DNA from: Klebsiella michiganensis
Lineage (GTDB): Bacteria; Pseudomonadota; Gammaproteobacteria; Enterobacterales; Enterobacteriaceae
Direction of reading: 5' to 3'
NCBI GenBank assembly: GCA_000963575.1
Contig: CP011077.1
Location: 4,216,001 to 4,280,000 of the forward strand
Length of the DNA: 64,000 nucleotides
Part shown: piece after piece, positions 25,485 to 34,868 of the stretch
Position numbering within the stretch: position 1 is the first letter of the stretch
Layout of the letters: each line of letters begins with the position of its first letter
The notes under the pieces: generated by a model
Database searches by the model: none
Told to the model about the DNA's origin: nothing
The model's input: the letters and a program-made list of their open reading frames with translations, nothing else
Program-made: the position numbers and the translations under genes

Positions 25485-27011
25485 TTATTTCGCTTCGTTG
25501 GCGTCCGCGTTTCTCAGCATGTTTCTTACCGGAATAATCAGCGCGGCCAGCACAATGGCGCAGATAACCAGGGCGATAGAAACGTGGGAGAACAGCTCCG
25601 GCATCGAGCTAAGCTGATCTTTTTTGATGTGCCCGCCCATAATACCCGCCGCCAGGTTGCCCAGGGCGCTGGCGCAGAACCACAGCCCCATGACCTGGCC
25701 GCGCATTTTCTGCGGCGCCAGCAGCGTCATGGTGGCAAGGCCAATCGGGCTGAGGCACAGCTCGCCGAGGGTCAGCAGCAGAATACTCCCCACCAGCCAG
25801 AACGGGGAAACGCCGCTCTGCGTCGCCAGCACCTGATTTGCCGCCGCCATCATCACGGCAAAACCTGCCGCCGCAAACAGAATACCGATGACGAATTTCG
25901 TCATGCTGCTCGGGTTCAGGTTGCGCTTAGCCAGCGAAGGCCAGAACCAGCTAAACACCGGCGCCAGCAGGATAATAAACAGCGCGTTGATCGACTGGAA
26001 CCAAATCGTCGGGATTTCAAAACTGCCCATCTGGCGGTCGGTGTAGTCACGGGCGAAGATGTTGAAGGAGGTCGGCTTCTGCTCAAAGGCAGACCAGAAG
26101 AATGCCGCCGCAATCAGCAGGATCAGGCAGGCCAGCAGGCGCGAACGTTCGCTACTGGTTAAACCCGCAAAGAAGAACATAAACAGGAAGTAGAGGCCCA
26201 CGCAGGTAGAAATAATGTATGCGGAGCTTTTAGCAATCACCGTCGGGTTGAACGGAATCGTACCGTTGGAGATCAGCACCACCAGCCCGGCAAGCAGCAC
26301 CATAGCAAGCGTCACCCATTTACCGACGTTTTTACGTTCGGTCGTCGGGCGATTCCAGGTAGAGTCCAGGCCGACTTCTTTGTCGTAGCGGCGCATTTGC
26401 GGAATGGCGTAGAAGCGGAAGATGAACAGCGCAATCAGCATCCCTAAGCCACCGAGGCCAAAGCCCATATGCCAGCCGTACTTCTCATGCAGCGGGCCAA
26501 TGATCAGCGGGGCAATAAACGAGCCCATGTTGATGCCCATGTAAAACAGCGAGAAGCCCCCATCGCGGCGGGTATCTTCTTTTTTATACAGCGTGCCCAC
26601 CATGACGGTAATACAGGTTTTGAACAACCCTGTACCCAGAACGATCAGCAGCAGGCCGACAAAGAAGAAGGTGTTGCCCACGAATGCCGACAGGGCAATC
26701 GAGAGGTGGCCGAGCGCAATAATCAGCGAGCCATACCAAACGGCGCGGCGCTGCCCGAGCCAGTTATCGGCCAGCCAGCCGCCGGGTAATGAGGTGATGT
26801 ATACGCCGCCGGCGAAGATCCCGACAATGGCGGAGGCCTGTTCAATCGGCAGCCCCATCCCGCCCTGAAGCAGCGCGGCGCTCATAAACAGAATGAGCAG
26901 CGGGCGAACCCCGTAGAAAGAAAAACGTTCCCACATTTCGGTGAGGAAGAGCGAACTTAACGGGTACGGATGCCCGAAAAAGGTTTTTGTTTTCGTCGCA
27001 GAGTGACTCAT
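25485..27011 (-). CDS. Peptide MFS transporter, POT/PTR family
   Basis: The 508-aa protein is a proton-coupled oligopeptide transporter. The ExxER proton-coupling motif is in TEMWERFSFYG (about residues 24-34), and GGFSLFYMGINMGSFIAPLI is the PTR2 signature. It imports di- and tripeptides or peptide-like compounds through the inner membrane. The N-terminus (KTFFGHPYPLSSLFLTEMWE) is closer to the DtpT type of Gram-positive bacteria than to E. coli DtpA/B, so it may differ in specificity; I give no symbol. It is a single-gene transcript with its own terminator, and its promoter lies in the long AT-rich spacer up to 27542. Confidence 0.9.
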   Translation of the reverse strand: MSHSATKTKTFFGHPYPLSSLFLTEMWERFSFYGVRPLLILFMSAALLQGGMGLPIEQASAIVGIFAGGVYITSLPGGWLADNWLGQRRAVWYGSLIIALGHLSIALSAFVGNTFFFVGLLLIVLGTGLFKTCITVMVGTLYKKEDTRRDGGFSLFYMGINMGSFIAPLIIGPLHEKYGWHMGFGLGGLGMLIALFIFRFYAIPQMRRYDKEVGLDSTWNRPTTERKNVGKWVTLAMVLLAGLVVLISNGTIPFNPTVIAKSSAYIISTCVGLYFLFMFFFAGLTSSERSRLLACLILLIAAAFFWSAFEQKPTSFNIFARDYTDRQMGSFEIPTIWFQSINALFIILLAPVFSWFWPSLAKRNLNPSSMTKFVIGILFAAAGFAVMMAAANQVLATQSGVSPFWLVGSILLLTLGELCLSPIGLATMTLLAPQKMRGQVMGLWFCASALGNLAAGIMGGHIKKDQLSSMPELFSHVSIALVICAIVLAALIIPVRNMLRNADANEAK

Positions 27012-27542
27012 CTGTGAACTCCCATAGGTTATCTCTTTTGATGCGGTGTTGATAAAACGCCGGTTCCGACGCTCAGTTGCTGATTTTTAATCATAGGCTG
27101 GTCGTTAGCCAGCGGCGGCTACTTTAGCGTAGTTCGTCGAAAAATCATCATGGCACAGATAAAGTTTATTGCTTAAGAATGGGTTTTTAGATTAAAAATC
27201 GATTTAACTCTCATTTTTCATGATAAAAGTCTCGTTAAATACGCTTATCACTTGACAACAAAATATCAAAAAACAAAAAATAAAAATCATTAAAAACAGT
27301 ACATTAAATAAAAACCCAACTTTTTCACGAAACACCCACCATCAACCTACAATTCATCAGGGTTTACCCTGTTACCTAAGCCAAAAACCGCGTTATTTGC
27401 CCGTAGCGCTGTCTCACCCGGATAAAAAAACATCGCGGCGGACACGCACTTGCTTCCCCCATCCCTGAAACGTCACCTCACTGACACGCAGCGTTCATAT
27501 TGATCTTCTACCGTCAGGCGCAGAACGGTAAGAGGAGCGAAT
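27012..27542. other. 531-bp AT-rich divergent intergenic region
   Basis: No open frame of note is present. The middle (about 27160-27330) is very AT-rich with long A tracts, and the region must contain the promoters of the divergent peptide transporter and olsF genes. AAGAGGAG lies just before the olsF start. I looked for a phosphate-starvation (PhoB) box because olsF-type genes can respond to phosphate limitation, but found no convincing pair of CTGTCAT units. Confidence 0.6.
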
Positions 27543-29258
27543 ATGTTTAGTCTCGATAACGTACTTGACGACCTGTGGCCCCAGGCAAACCCTGCGCCCT
27601 GGCAAAAAAACCTGTTAAGACGCCTGCTGCATGAGGAAGAATTTCAGGCCTTTGCCGAACATCACCCGCACCTTCGCGGGCTGGATATGATCGAACAAGT
27701 CCTTGACCACCTACACATCCGCTGCAACATCTCTCCCCGCGAATTAGAAAACATCCCCGAACACGGCCCCCTGGTGATTATGTCAAATCACCCTACCGGC
27801 ACCCTTGACGGGCTGGCGCTGCTGTATGCCGTTTCCCGCGTTCGCCGCGATGTTAAAGTGGTGACCAACCGCCTGCTTAATCATCTCGAGCCGCTGAGTT
27901 CGCTGTTTATCCCGGTCGACAATATCAATGGGCGCACGCCTAAATCGTCCCTTGTGCAGATGGAACAGCAACTGCAAAACGGCGGGGTGCTGATCTTCTT
28001 CCCGGCGGGGGAAGTGTCCCGTTTATCTCGCCAGGGCATAGCCGACGGGCACTGGCACACCGGCTTTGTGAAGCTTGCCGCGAAGTATCGCGTGCCGCTG
28101 CTGCCCGCCTTTATCCACGCCCGGAACAGCGCGCTGTTTTATGCCAGCGCGCTGATTTCCCCTGCGCTACCGATGGTGTTGCTGATGCAGCAAATGTTCC
28201 GCCGGCGTAATTCCACTTTGCCAGTCACTCTGGGTCAGCGCATTCCCTGGGAGAGCTGGCATAGTCCGCAGCAGGTCCCGCGTGAGCTGGCCAAGAAGTG
28301 CCGGCAGCACGTTCAACTGTTGGGTAAAGGGCTTTCCGGCAAATTCACAACGGAAAGCGCCATCGCCCGGGCGGAAGACCGCGCCACGCTGCGCCGGGAG
28401 CTGGCAAAAGCCGAGTGTCTGGGCCGCACCGCGGACGACAAAATGATTTATCTTTGGCAGCGCAGCGACAGCAGAGAAGAGGCTCCCCTGCTGCGCGAAC
28501 TGGGCCGGCTGAGGGAAATAGCATTTCGTGCCGTCGGTGAAGGGAGCGGTAAACGTCGGGATCTCGATCGTTATGATGATGATTACCTGCATTTGATCCT
28601 TTGGGATGAGCAGGATCTGGAGATCGTGGGCGCATACCGCTTTATGCCCACAGCCCGGCAGCTCGAAAGGTGCGGCGTGAACGGACTGTACAGCTACAGC
28701 CTGTTCCACTACGACGAAAAAATGGACGATGTGCTGCAACACGGCATCGAACTGGGGCGCAGCTTTATTCAGCCTCGCTACTGGGGCCGCCGTGGCCTGG
28801 ACTATTTATGGTCGGGCATTGGGGCATACCTTGCCCGCTACCCGCAGTACCGCTATTTGTTCGGCCCGGTGTCTATTTCCGGAGGTCTGCCGCCGGATGC
28901 CCGCGACCTTCTCGTCGCGTTTTATCGGCTGTGGTTCCCGGCGAGTCATCCGCTTGCCTCGTCCCGCAGCCCCTACCCGGCAAGCCTCCCCGACGTGCTG
29001 GCGCAGTTCAAAGGGGAGGACTACGGCGAAGACCTCATACGCCTAAAATCCCTGCTCAGCAATATGGGTTGCGGCATCCCGACGCTGTATAAGCAATATT
29101 CGGAACTCTGCGAACCAGGCGGCGTGCAGTTTATTGATTTTGGTAGCGACCCTGCGTTCAACAACTGCGTCGACGGCCTGGTGCTGGTCGATTTAACGTT
29201 CCTGAAAAAGAGCCGCTATGAGCGCTATGTTGGGATGCATTTGTCTGACCAGGGGTAG
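27543..29258 (+). CDS. olsF: Bifunctional ornithine lipid synthase OlsF (acyltransferase-GNAT fusion)
   Basis: The 571-aa protein joins two acyltransferases. Residues about 60-240 are a lysophospholipid-acyltransferase fold, with the H-x5-D motif in SNHPTGTLDG (His83, Asp89) and FFPAGEVSRLSR (about 152-163). Residues about 300-560 match the OlsB/hemolysin-like N-acyltransferase (LILWDEQDLEIVGAYRFMPT, and SYSLFHYDEKMDD). In Serratia, OlsF makes ornithine lipids in two steps: N-acylation of ornithine with a 3-hydroxyacyl chain by the C-terminal half, then O-acylation by the N-terminal half. These phosphorus-free lipids can replace phospholipids. AAGAGGAG precedes ATG 27543. The gene stands alone. 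Confidence 0.85.
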   Translation: MFSLDNVLDDLWPQANPAPWQKNLLRRLLHEEEFQAFAEHHPHLRGLDMIEQVLDHLHIRCNISPRELENIPEHGPLVIMSNHPTGTLDGLALLYAVSRVRRDVKVVTNRLLNHLEPLSSLFIPVDNINGRTPKSSLVQMEQQLQNGGVLIFFPAGEVSRLSRQGIADGHWHTGFVKLAAKYRVPLLPAFIHARNSALFYASALISPALPMVLLMQQMFRRRNSTLPVTLGQRIPWESWHSPQQVPRELAKKCRQHVQLLGKGLSGKFTTESAIARAEDRATLRRELAKAECLGRTADDKMIYLWQRSDSREEAPLLRELGRLREIAFRAVGEGSGKRRDLDRYDDDYLHLILWDEQDLEIVGAYRFMPTARQLERCGVNGLYSYSLFHYDEKMDDVLQHGIELGRSFIQPRYWGRRGLDYLWSGIGAYLARYPQYRYLFGPVSISGGLPPDARDLLVAFYRLWFPASHPLASSRSPYPASLPDVLAQFKGEDYGEDLIRLKSLLSNMGCGIPTLYKQYSELCEPGGVQFIDFGSDPAFNNCVDGLVLVDLTFLKKSRYERYVGMHLSDQG

Positions 29259-29373
29259 CAATCAGTTAAGGCGGGAAAAACGGCCTCCCGCCTCACCCTG
29301 GTCTGGCAAAGCCCATTACCCACAGGTTTAGTGGTACAATCCTCGCTGTTTCCCTTCTTTCCACTGACAGACC

Positions 29374-30015
29374 ATGACAACCACCGAACTTAAGCGCCCA
29401 ACGCTTACGCTGCCAAACGATGCAAGCCAGTTGCTGCTGCATACCTGCTGCGCGCCCTGCTCTTCCGAGGTGATAGAAGCTTTGCTGGCCTCTGACATCG
29501 ACTTTACGATTTTTTTCTACAACCCAAATATCCATCCGCAAAAGGAGTATCTCATCCGCAAGGAAGAGAATAAGCGCTTTGCTGAGCGACACGGCGTGCC
29601 TTTTGTTGATGCAGATTACGACGTCGATAACTGGTTTGCGCGAGTGAAAGGCATGGAGTGGGAACCCGAACGCGGCGCGCGCTGTACGGTCTGTTTTGAT
29701 ATGCGCCTGGAGCGCACCGCGCTGTATGCGGCTGAACACGGTTTCGGTGCGATTTGCAGTTCACTGGGGATTTCACGCTGGAAAAATTTTCAGCAGGTTT
29801 GCGAATGCGGCCAGAGAGCGGCGGCACGCCATCCGGGAATGTTTTACTGGACCCACAACTGGCGTAAACAGGGCGGGTCAGCGCGTACGGTGGAGATCGG
29901 CAAACGCGAGCAATTTTATCAGCAGGAGTATTGCGGCTGTGCCTACTCTTTGCGGGATGCTAACGCTTATCGAAAATCGCAGGGCAAAGCGTTAATCAAA
30001 CCGGGTAAAACATGA
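29374..30015 (+). CDS. queH: Epoxyqueuosine reductase QueH
   Basis: The 213-aa protein is QueH, which reduces epoxyqueuosine to queuosine in tRNA, the last step of Q biosynthesis, replacing or supplementing QueG. Iron-sulphur and metal-site cysteines are seen in LLHTCCAPCSS (Cys25, Cys26, Cys29), RCTVCFDMR, QVCECGQ and YCGCAYS, and SSLGISRWKNF is the conserved core. E. coli has only QueG, so the presence of QueH is of some taxonomic interest. It stands alone, 115 bp after olsF. Confidence 0.9.
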   Translation: MTTTELKRPTLTLPNDASQLLLHTCCAPCSSEVIEALLASDIDFTIFFYNPNIHPQKEYLIRKEENKRFAERHGVPFVDADYDVDNWFARVKGMEWEPERGARCTVCFDMRLERTALYAAEHGFGAICSSLGISRWKNFQQVCECGQRAAARHPGMFYWTHNWRKQGGSARTVEIGKREQFYQQEYCGCAYSLRDANAYRKSQGKALIKPGKT

Positions 30016-30075
30016 TTGTGCGGCGCTTAATTCAATGTTAGTGATAAACCATACTCCCTGATGTTGAGGTTAAAA

Positions 30076-30495
30076 ATGGACTCGAAGTATGCACTCATTA
30101 ACACTGTTCCATCTGCAGAAGATTTCTGTCGCTTACGTATAATTTCCGGTCTGACGCCCCGGCCTTTAGAAGCCGCCAGGCATGGACTCCCGAGAAGCTG
30201 TTACGGAGTTCATATTGAACATTCCGGGCGTGTGGTCGGTATGGGCAGAATTGTCGGCGATGGTGCTTTGAATTTTGAAATCGTTGATATTGCAGTCGAT
30301 CCCGAATATCAGGGGCAAGGTCTTGGACGTGCAGTCATGGAGAATTTGATGGCATGGTTCGAGCAGCAGTCTCCCGACGGCGCATATATCACCCTCGTCG
30401 CAGATGTACCTGAGCTGTATGAAAAATTCGGTTTCAAAAGCGTGCGTCCGGAAAGCGAGGGCATGGCTCTGGTGTGGGGCAAACAGGCTCTGTGA
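30076..30495 (+). CDS. GNAT family N-acetyltransferase
   Basis: The 139-aa protein has the GNAT core: VVGMGRIVGDGALNFEIVDIAV leading to the acetyl-CoA loop PEYQGQGLGRAVMENL, and a C-terminal YEKFGFKSV. It moves an acetyl group from acetyl-CoA to an amine of unknown identity. ATG 30076 is preferred because GAGG lies six bases upstream; ATG 30061 would overlap that site. It is the last core gene before the integrated element whose left repeat is at 30576. Confidence 0.87.
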   Translation: MDSKYALINTVPSAEDFCRLRIISGLTPRPLEAARHGLPRSCYGVHIEHSGRVVGMGRIVGDGALNFEIVDIAVDPEYQGQGLGRAVMENLMAWFEQQSPDGAYITLVADVPELYEKFGFKSVRPESEGMALVWGKQAL

Positions 30496-30575
30496 TTTAT
30501 AAATCGAAAAGCTAATGGCGGGCTGGCTCAGCCGTCATATACGTCATCAGAGACAATGGGTATAACAGGGAAGAA

Positions 30576-30592
30576 TTGGAGCGGGCGAAGGG
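30576..30592. repeat. Left attachment-site repeat (attL)
   Basis: This is the left copy of TTGGAGCGGGCGAAGGG. It also forms the first arm of a perfect 10-bp inverted repeat, TTGGAGCGGG (30576-30585) with CCCGCTCCAA (30601-30610); such symmetry around a crossover site suits tyrosine recombinases. It lies 80 bp after the GNAT gene. Confidence 0.65.
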
Positions 30593-30700
30593 AAATCACC
30601 CCCGCTCCAAAGTTCTCGTAATCCCATGGATTTATTAACAAAAACGTGATGCATTGTAGGAGGTTTTTGTAGGAGGAACTACAACGTTTTGCAAACCGCT

Positions 30701-31573
30701 TCACTCCAGAACGCTGATAAGTTTTAGCGCGTCATTTCTGACAGAATCTTGTATTCGCTCAGAGTCAGCGATCAACGCCAAAGCCTCAATACTTAAACCA
30801 TCCCTGATCACTTTTCGCGCTTTACTGAGACGGCTCCGGCAACTTTTCTCTGTATAACCCTCACGTGAGTGCATTTGCTCAATGATATAAGCGCTTGGTA
30901 AATTTGAATCGGCAAAATGATGGTAGTAGTTTACGAAGCACTCCATCCCAATAGCCTTAAGGAGGCTGACCAGGGTAACACTACTCGTTATCTTCTCTGG
31001 TTGATTCAAAACCTCTTCCATAGGTTCGGGTGGAAGGGTTTGCATAGCCGCTTCATTGACTGAAGCCGAACTCCTGACAATCAAGTCTTCTTTGATGGAA
31101 CTAACTCGGGGATCAGTAAGAATCGCGCCCTTGAGGTTAACGATATGTGCGTTAACGTGGTCACTATGCCGTGCATAATCTCGTATTACTTCATGTGGGA
31201 TTTTGTAAGCATCAAGAATGTTGTAAGTCTCATCGAAAATAACCGCGATTAAATAATCAAAATCGGCTGCCTCATAGTTACGCAAGGCACTAAGCTGCCG
31301 GGAAGGATTATCCGGCGTAACTCTCCTAGCTTTGATCTGCACTTTCAGGCCATCAGCATCAATGGCATCAGCGCCCGCCGACGAATTACTGAGAAGAGTC
31401 ATACCCAGTGCTTTAGAAACCAGCCATTCAGCATAGTCACCAACAGGATTATTCTTGGTGCGAATGACACCTCTAAAACGCAACTGCGTTAAAATTTCGG
31501 AATGAAGTGACAGTAACTCAAGATTATTCAGCGCATTTAGCCAATCATATGATATTAAATGATTATTGTTCAA
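30701..31573 (-). CDS. Hypothetical protein with restriction-endonuclease-like core
   Basis: I do not recognise a named family. The 290-aa protein has a segment GDYAEWLVSKALGMTLLSNS, then ADAIDADGLKVQIKARR (about residues 45-85), which fits the E...D...QxK pattern of PD-(D/E)xK nucleases such as restriction enzymes. The second half, with GYTEKSCRSRLSKARKVIRDG, looks like a helical DNA-contact region. The start is uncertain: TTG 31573 has GGAG six bases upstream, while GTG 31585 has none. It is the leftmost gene of the element, with an XRE regulator behind it. A DNA-degrading or restriction-like defence role is possible but only inferred. Confidence 0.65.
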   Translation of the reverse strand: MNNNHLISYDWLNALNNLELLSLHSEILTQLRFRGVIRTKNNPVGDYAEWLVSKALGMTLLSNSSAGADAIDADGLKVQIKARRVTPDNPSRQLSALRNYEAADFDYLIAVIFDETYNILDAYKIPHEVIRDYARHSDHVNAHIVNLKGAILTDPRVSSIKEDLIVRSSASVNEAAMQTLPPEPMEEVLNQPEKITSSVTLVSLLKAIGMECFVNYYHHFADSNLPSAYIIEQMHSREGYTEKSCRSRLSKARKVIRDGLSIEALALIADSERIQDSVRNDALKLISVLE

Positions 31574-31747
31574 AACACTCTCCACTACCGAAGTGAAATG
31601 CCACTGTAACGCCTACGTAACGCACCTGGATTTTGATGTTTTGTCGACTCTTATAGAAGAGTAAGACTGATTCATAGGTGTCTCACCTTTTGCCAAAGAA
31701 GACTGTTCATTAATACAGCATCCAGAATTCATAAACTTACACTTACT

Positions 31748-32212
31748 TCACTTTCTCAGTTTGCCCCACCGCACTGCCGAAACAATGCCCCAGTTGCCAC
31801 TGGCATTGGGCCTACGCCACTTTGCGGTCTCCATGCTACGTAGATACTCAAGTGCTTCGGAAAACGTGCCAAAACGCTTCTGAGCCGCTTTATCACCTAC
31901 GCCAAACGAACCATCGCGACTACTCGCAAGTCCAGGATTAAAGCACGAGCCATCGGCCGCGTATGGAACCAACAGTTCCGGGTCGTCATCTTTAGATGAG
32001 TCAGACGCTAATAACTGCCATGGCTCAACACTCAGAGCGTTAGCCAGCACCTCAATCGCATCAAGAGACGCGTTGGAGCCACCACGTTCAATACGACTCA
32101 TATAACTACGAGCAAACCCACACCGATCAGCAAAGGCTTCCTGGCTCATTCCGGTGGCAATGCGCAGTTCTTTTACCCGCTCGCCAAACTGTATTCTCAA
32201 GGTCTTTTTCAT
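31748..32212 (-). CDS. XRE family helix-turn-helix regulator
   Basis: The 154-aa protein has an N-terminal XRE/Cro helix-turn-helix at about residues 8-62 (FGERVKELRIATGMSQEAFA and the recognition segment GFARSYMSRIERGGSNASL). The remainder, about 90 residues with RFGTFSEALEYLRSM, is unassigned. I start at ATG 32212, because upstream residues in the open frame to 32440 are not protein-like. It probably regulates the restriction-fold gene downstream or the element in general. It is divergent from the small membrane protein at 32452. Confidence 0.8.
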   Translation of the reverse strand: MKKTLRIQFGERVKELRIATGMSQEAFADRCGFARSYMSRIERGGSNASLDAIEVLANALSVEPWQLLASDSSKDDDPELLVPYAADGSCFNPGLASSRDGSFGVGDKAAQKRFGTFSEALEYLRSMETAKWRRPNASGNWGIVSAVRWGKLRK

Positions 32213-32451
32213 GCACTGAATGTGCAATTTTGACCACTGTAAGGCCACGCTCCATATGAGACATTTTGAATCTAAAAGCTCTATTTGTGAGCACAATCTC
32301 CCTCGCAAGAAGCCTGTATTACTACACCAAATAGATTCAAAATGAATACCAATAGTGACAAATAAAATCAAAACCGTATGATGGTCATCACTGGTTAAGT
32401 GTCTCCAGCACTCACTACAAGCTGTGATGTTGTTTGGCAAATGAGGGAATC

Positions 32452-32949
32452 ATGACGGAATCAGGCTTTATATTACCGATGGCAGCGGGAGCCGTGCTTA
32501 GCTGGGCCAGTTACAGCATAGTTGCTCACGTTTCAATAAAACGGCAGATCAGCAGCATACGAGCAATATCATGGGGCATTTTGGGAACTCTCGCTTTGGT
32601 GCTGGGAGTGTGTGCGTTTTCTGCTGTGAGTGCAGAACACACAACAGAAAAGCAAGGTGCTTCTTGCTCAGATAATACACCGGAATGCTATGCAAAAGCG
32701 CACCACAACCCCGTCAGACAGTGCAAGCAGGTAATGGACAATAAAGCGACGTTTCGCCATGTGTGGCAGGAAAGTGAAGCTCAACCGGTTTTCGGAACTT
32801 ACTTATGGCACGACGAGAAAAAGAAAACGATTCAAGCATTTGGACAACAGGCTAAGGCTATTAACAGTCTTGGGATGCAAACACCGCTTCAGTATTTTTG
32901 TGTTTTCAACGCCAATACCGGGGAAGTAATCGCAGCTTCATTTGAATAA
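32452..32949 (+). CDS. Hypothetical membrane-anchored protein
   Basis: The 165-aa protein has two hydrophobic helices (about residues 4-26 and 38-60) and then a soluble domain of about 100 residues with four cysteines (GASCSDNTPECYAKA, RQCKQV, QYFCVFN). The topology suggests a periplasmic domain stabilised by disulphides. No family is recognised. GAGGGAA precedes ATG 32452. It is transcribed towards the SIR2-like gene, whose stop is 14 bp away, so it is probably not part of that operon. Confidence 0.6.
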   Translation: MTESGFILPMAAGAVLSWASYSIVAHVSIKRQISSIRAISWGILGTLALVLGVCAFSAVSAEHTTEKQGASCSDNTPECYAKAHHNPVRQCKQVMDNKATFRHVWQESEAQPVFGTYLWHDEKKKTIQAFGQQAKAINSLGMQTPLQYFCVFNANTGEVIAASFE

Positions 32950-32963
32950 ATTAAGCAACCTGC

Positions 32964-33887
32964 TCATAATATTTCGAACCACTTTTCCGGAAAAACAATA
33001 TCATTTAAGGGGTTGATAGTCTCTATTGATGCCGAAGGCCAAAGACATTTGGCCTCATCAACTTTCGGATAGGGATCTATCAAAATTACCTTTTTCAAAT
33101 TTGAGCCACTTTCCCTCAATAGATTCAGCAAAGCATTATCATACGCATTAAAAGAAAAACCAAAAACAATTAAGACTTTGCTATTGGCTAAGGCATTCCT
33201 AGCAAATGTCCAAACATCTAGTAATTCAAGCGGAGGTTCTTTTTCAGGAGCAGGGGGAACAATTAAAGCTTTCCCTGTCCTGCCAGGTTTGCCGCTGGTG
33301 TATTTATTATATTTGTCCCACGATAAAGAGCCATGTAATTTAGCCAGCAGGATCTCACCAGTAACTCTCACATCTGCATTTTGCCAAGGAAATTGTGGAT
33401 TTCTTCCTCTTCCCACTAAAATTTCATTTTTTATACCATAATTAAATCCAGAGCAACCTAGGATATACTCGACAATATTATCATAATTACAAGTAATGAT
33501 ATTTTTTAAACCAGCCCGCTCTAGCTCATTAAATAAATTACGTAAAAAAACTATCCTTTCATTTTGTTTCACAATTTTTTCATCGAACATAGCAGCAGAA
33601 TATCCACCACGAATCCTAGTAATGAATGGTTCAGTTAACCTTCTATTAACATACCAAACAACTCTGCTCCTACGGTGAGAAGATTTATTAATACACCAAT
33701 AAACAAAATTTTCGTATGTTGCTTCCGGATTTTTTTGTATCCAGACAGACCAATCCTCCTTAATTAGATAGAGCTTTTTCTCTTCTGAGGCAGTAAGGTA
33801 AGAGATATTAAAATCAAAAAGCTGACTTACCAGTGGCAAATCGAAAGCCCATTTAGAAAAACCGGCCCCCAAAAATATAGAAATCAT
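32964..33887 (-). CDS. SIR2-like NAD-binding protein
   Basis: The 307-aa protein has the SIR2-like fold used by many anti-phage effectors to destroy NAD+: FLGAGFSKW at residues 5-13 (the GAGxS NAD loop), TCNYDN at 132-137 (the T-x-N-Y-D motif), the presumed catalytic His185 in AKLHGSLSW, and VLIVFGFSFNAYDN near 253-266. Unlike deacetylase sirtuins it has no zinc-finger cysteines, which fits the NADase branch. It is the last gene of a tight minus-strand set: zinc-ribbon protein, 26-bp gap, DUF4365 protein, 1-bp gap, SIR2. Abortive NAD+ depletion on infection is the likely role, inferred from the family. Confidence 0.8.
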   Translation of the reverse strand: MISIFLGAGFSKWAFDLPLVSQLFDFNISYLTASEEKKLYLIKEDWSVWIQKNPEATYENFVYWCINKSSHRRSRVVWYVNRRLTEPFITRIRGGYSAAMFDEKIVKQNERIVFLRNLFNELERAGLKNIITCNYDNIVEYILGCSGFNYGIKNEILVGRGRNPQFPWQNADVRVTGEILLAKLHGSLSWDKYNKYTSGKPGRTGKALIVPPAPEKEPPLELLDVWTFARNALANSKVLIVFGFSFNAYDNALLNLLRESGSNLKKVILIDPYPKVDEAKCLWPSASIETINPLNDIVFPEKWFEIL

Positions 33888-33888
33888 G

Positions 33889-34842
33889 TTACAACAACCT
33901 CTTATTACTAATCATGTCCCATAAATCTTGACGTTCATATTCTGATAAAGATTCAATCAATTGAATAGCAACAGCATTCACATCATTACTCAAATTATTG
34001 TTGAAGATAATACTTTCCAACCTTAAACATATATTTGGAATGTATCTCATTATATTACATATATGCTCCGCCACATGCTCATAACAATCATCCAATGCAA
34101 CCTTCACTGAAAATATCATTTTGATTAACTGGACATCATTAAGCAAAGACAATCTTTTTATTATATATTGGTAGCGAAAATCACTTTTTTCCTTCGGGAA
34201 ATATAAACTTAATCTATAACCAGCATCAGCAACAATTCTGTCATCATAAAGAAGGGAAAGAAAAGTATCTAATAGTTCATCCCATGCAGTATGAGATGAG
34301 ATGGTGCTTAAATTTTGAAATGAATCTTTCTCTTTCTTTTGATTCGATTGAGGCATGGTTAAGTAAGAAAATTTAATAAAATCTTTCTTAATCCTTGTTA
34401 ATTCAGCGCTATCAATAAGGGTTTGCAAGCTGTCAGAGTCTAATAAGTGTTCTTGAACCGAAAGATTAATTACCCATGGCCCTTTATTGGTAAGCCTGTC
34501 CTTAGCTATATCGCTCAAATTAACCCAAACACCTTTTTCATCCTCAGGATCATAGACGACACCTATTATAGGTAAAGTGCATCTAGACCAATATTCAAAA
34601 TGAGCTTTATCACTTTTGAAAGAGTAACGACCTGAACTCGTTTTAAAACTTTTCCCTGTTTTTATTTGAACTCCTATCATTGCTCCTGTAGCAATATTGC
34701 CCACTTGAGGCTCAATAAACGCATCTATACCAACATCAAAAATCCTAACTGGACGGTAAATTACTTCTTGTTTGCTACATAGATATTGTAAAAACGCTGA
34801 ACCTAGCTCGCCAATGTGGGATTCAGAAGTTACTCTTGTCAT
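33889..34842 (-). CDS. DUF4365 domain protein (nuclease-like) partnered with SIR2
   Basis: The 317-aa protein has an N-terminal DUF4365 domain: SHIGELGSAFLQYLCSK, then FDVGIDAFIEP (Asp40) and GAMIGVQIKTGKSF (Gln59, Lys61), the D...QxK signature of PD-(D/E)xK-like nucleases or DNA sensors. The C-terminal half, after about residue 180, is helical and unassigned. The SIR2-like gene follows after one base, so the two are surely co-translated and probably form a complex. In this reading DUF4365 would recognise DNA and SIR2 would be the toxic effector; this is inference. The start at 34842 skips three residues of a longer frame. Confidence 0.78.
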   Translation of the reverse strand: MTRVTSESHIGELGSAFLQYLCSKQEVIYRPVRIFDVGIDAFIEPQVGNIATGAMIGVQIKTGKSFKTSSGRYSFKSDKAHFEYWSRCTLPIIGVVYDPEDEKGVWVNLSDIAKDRLTNKGPWVINLSVQEHLLDSDSLQTLIDSAELTRIKKDFIKFSYLTMPQSNQKKEKDSFQNLSTISSHTAWDELLDTFLSLLYDDRIVADAGYRLSLYFPKEKSDFRYQYIIKRLSLLNDVQLIKMIFSVKVALDDCYEHVAEHICNIMRYIPNICLRLESIIFNNNLSNDVNAVAIQLIESLSEYERQDLWDMISNKRLL

Positions 34843-34868
34843 AAAAACCACCTAGCAACATTTAGTTT

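Noticed and set aside
27440..27542. PhoB box upstream of olsF
   Set aside because: Only single weak matches such as CTGACAC were seen; the paired CTGTCAT units with correct spacing are not present.
29270..29292. GGCGGGA/TCCCGCC hairpin after olsF as a terminator
   Set aside because: No T-rich tract follows on either strand, so an intrinsic terminator is not supported, though the hairpin is real.
30576..30610. Possible tRNA-Gly gene, since the repeat resembles its 3' end
   Set aside because: Beyond the first 16 bases neither repeat copy continues into a T-loop, anticodon or acceptor partner; no tRNA fold is possible here.
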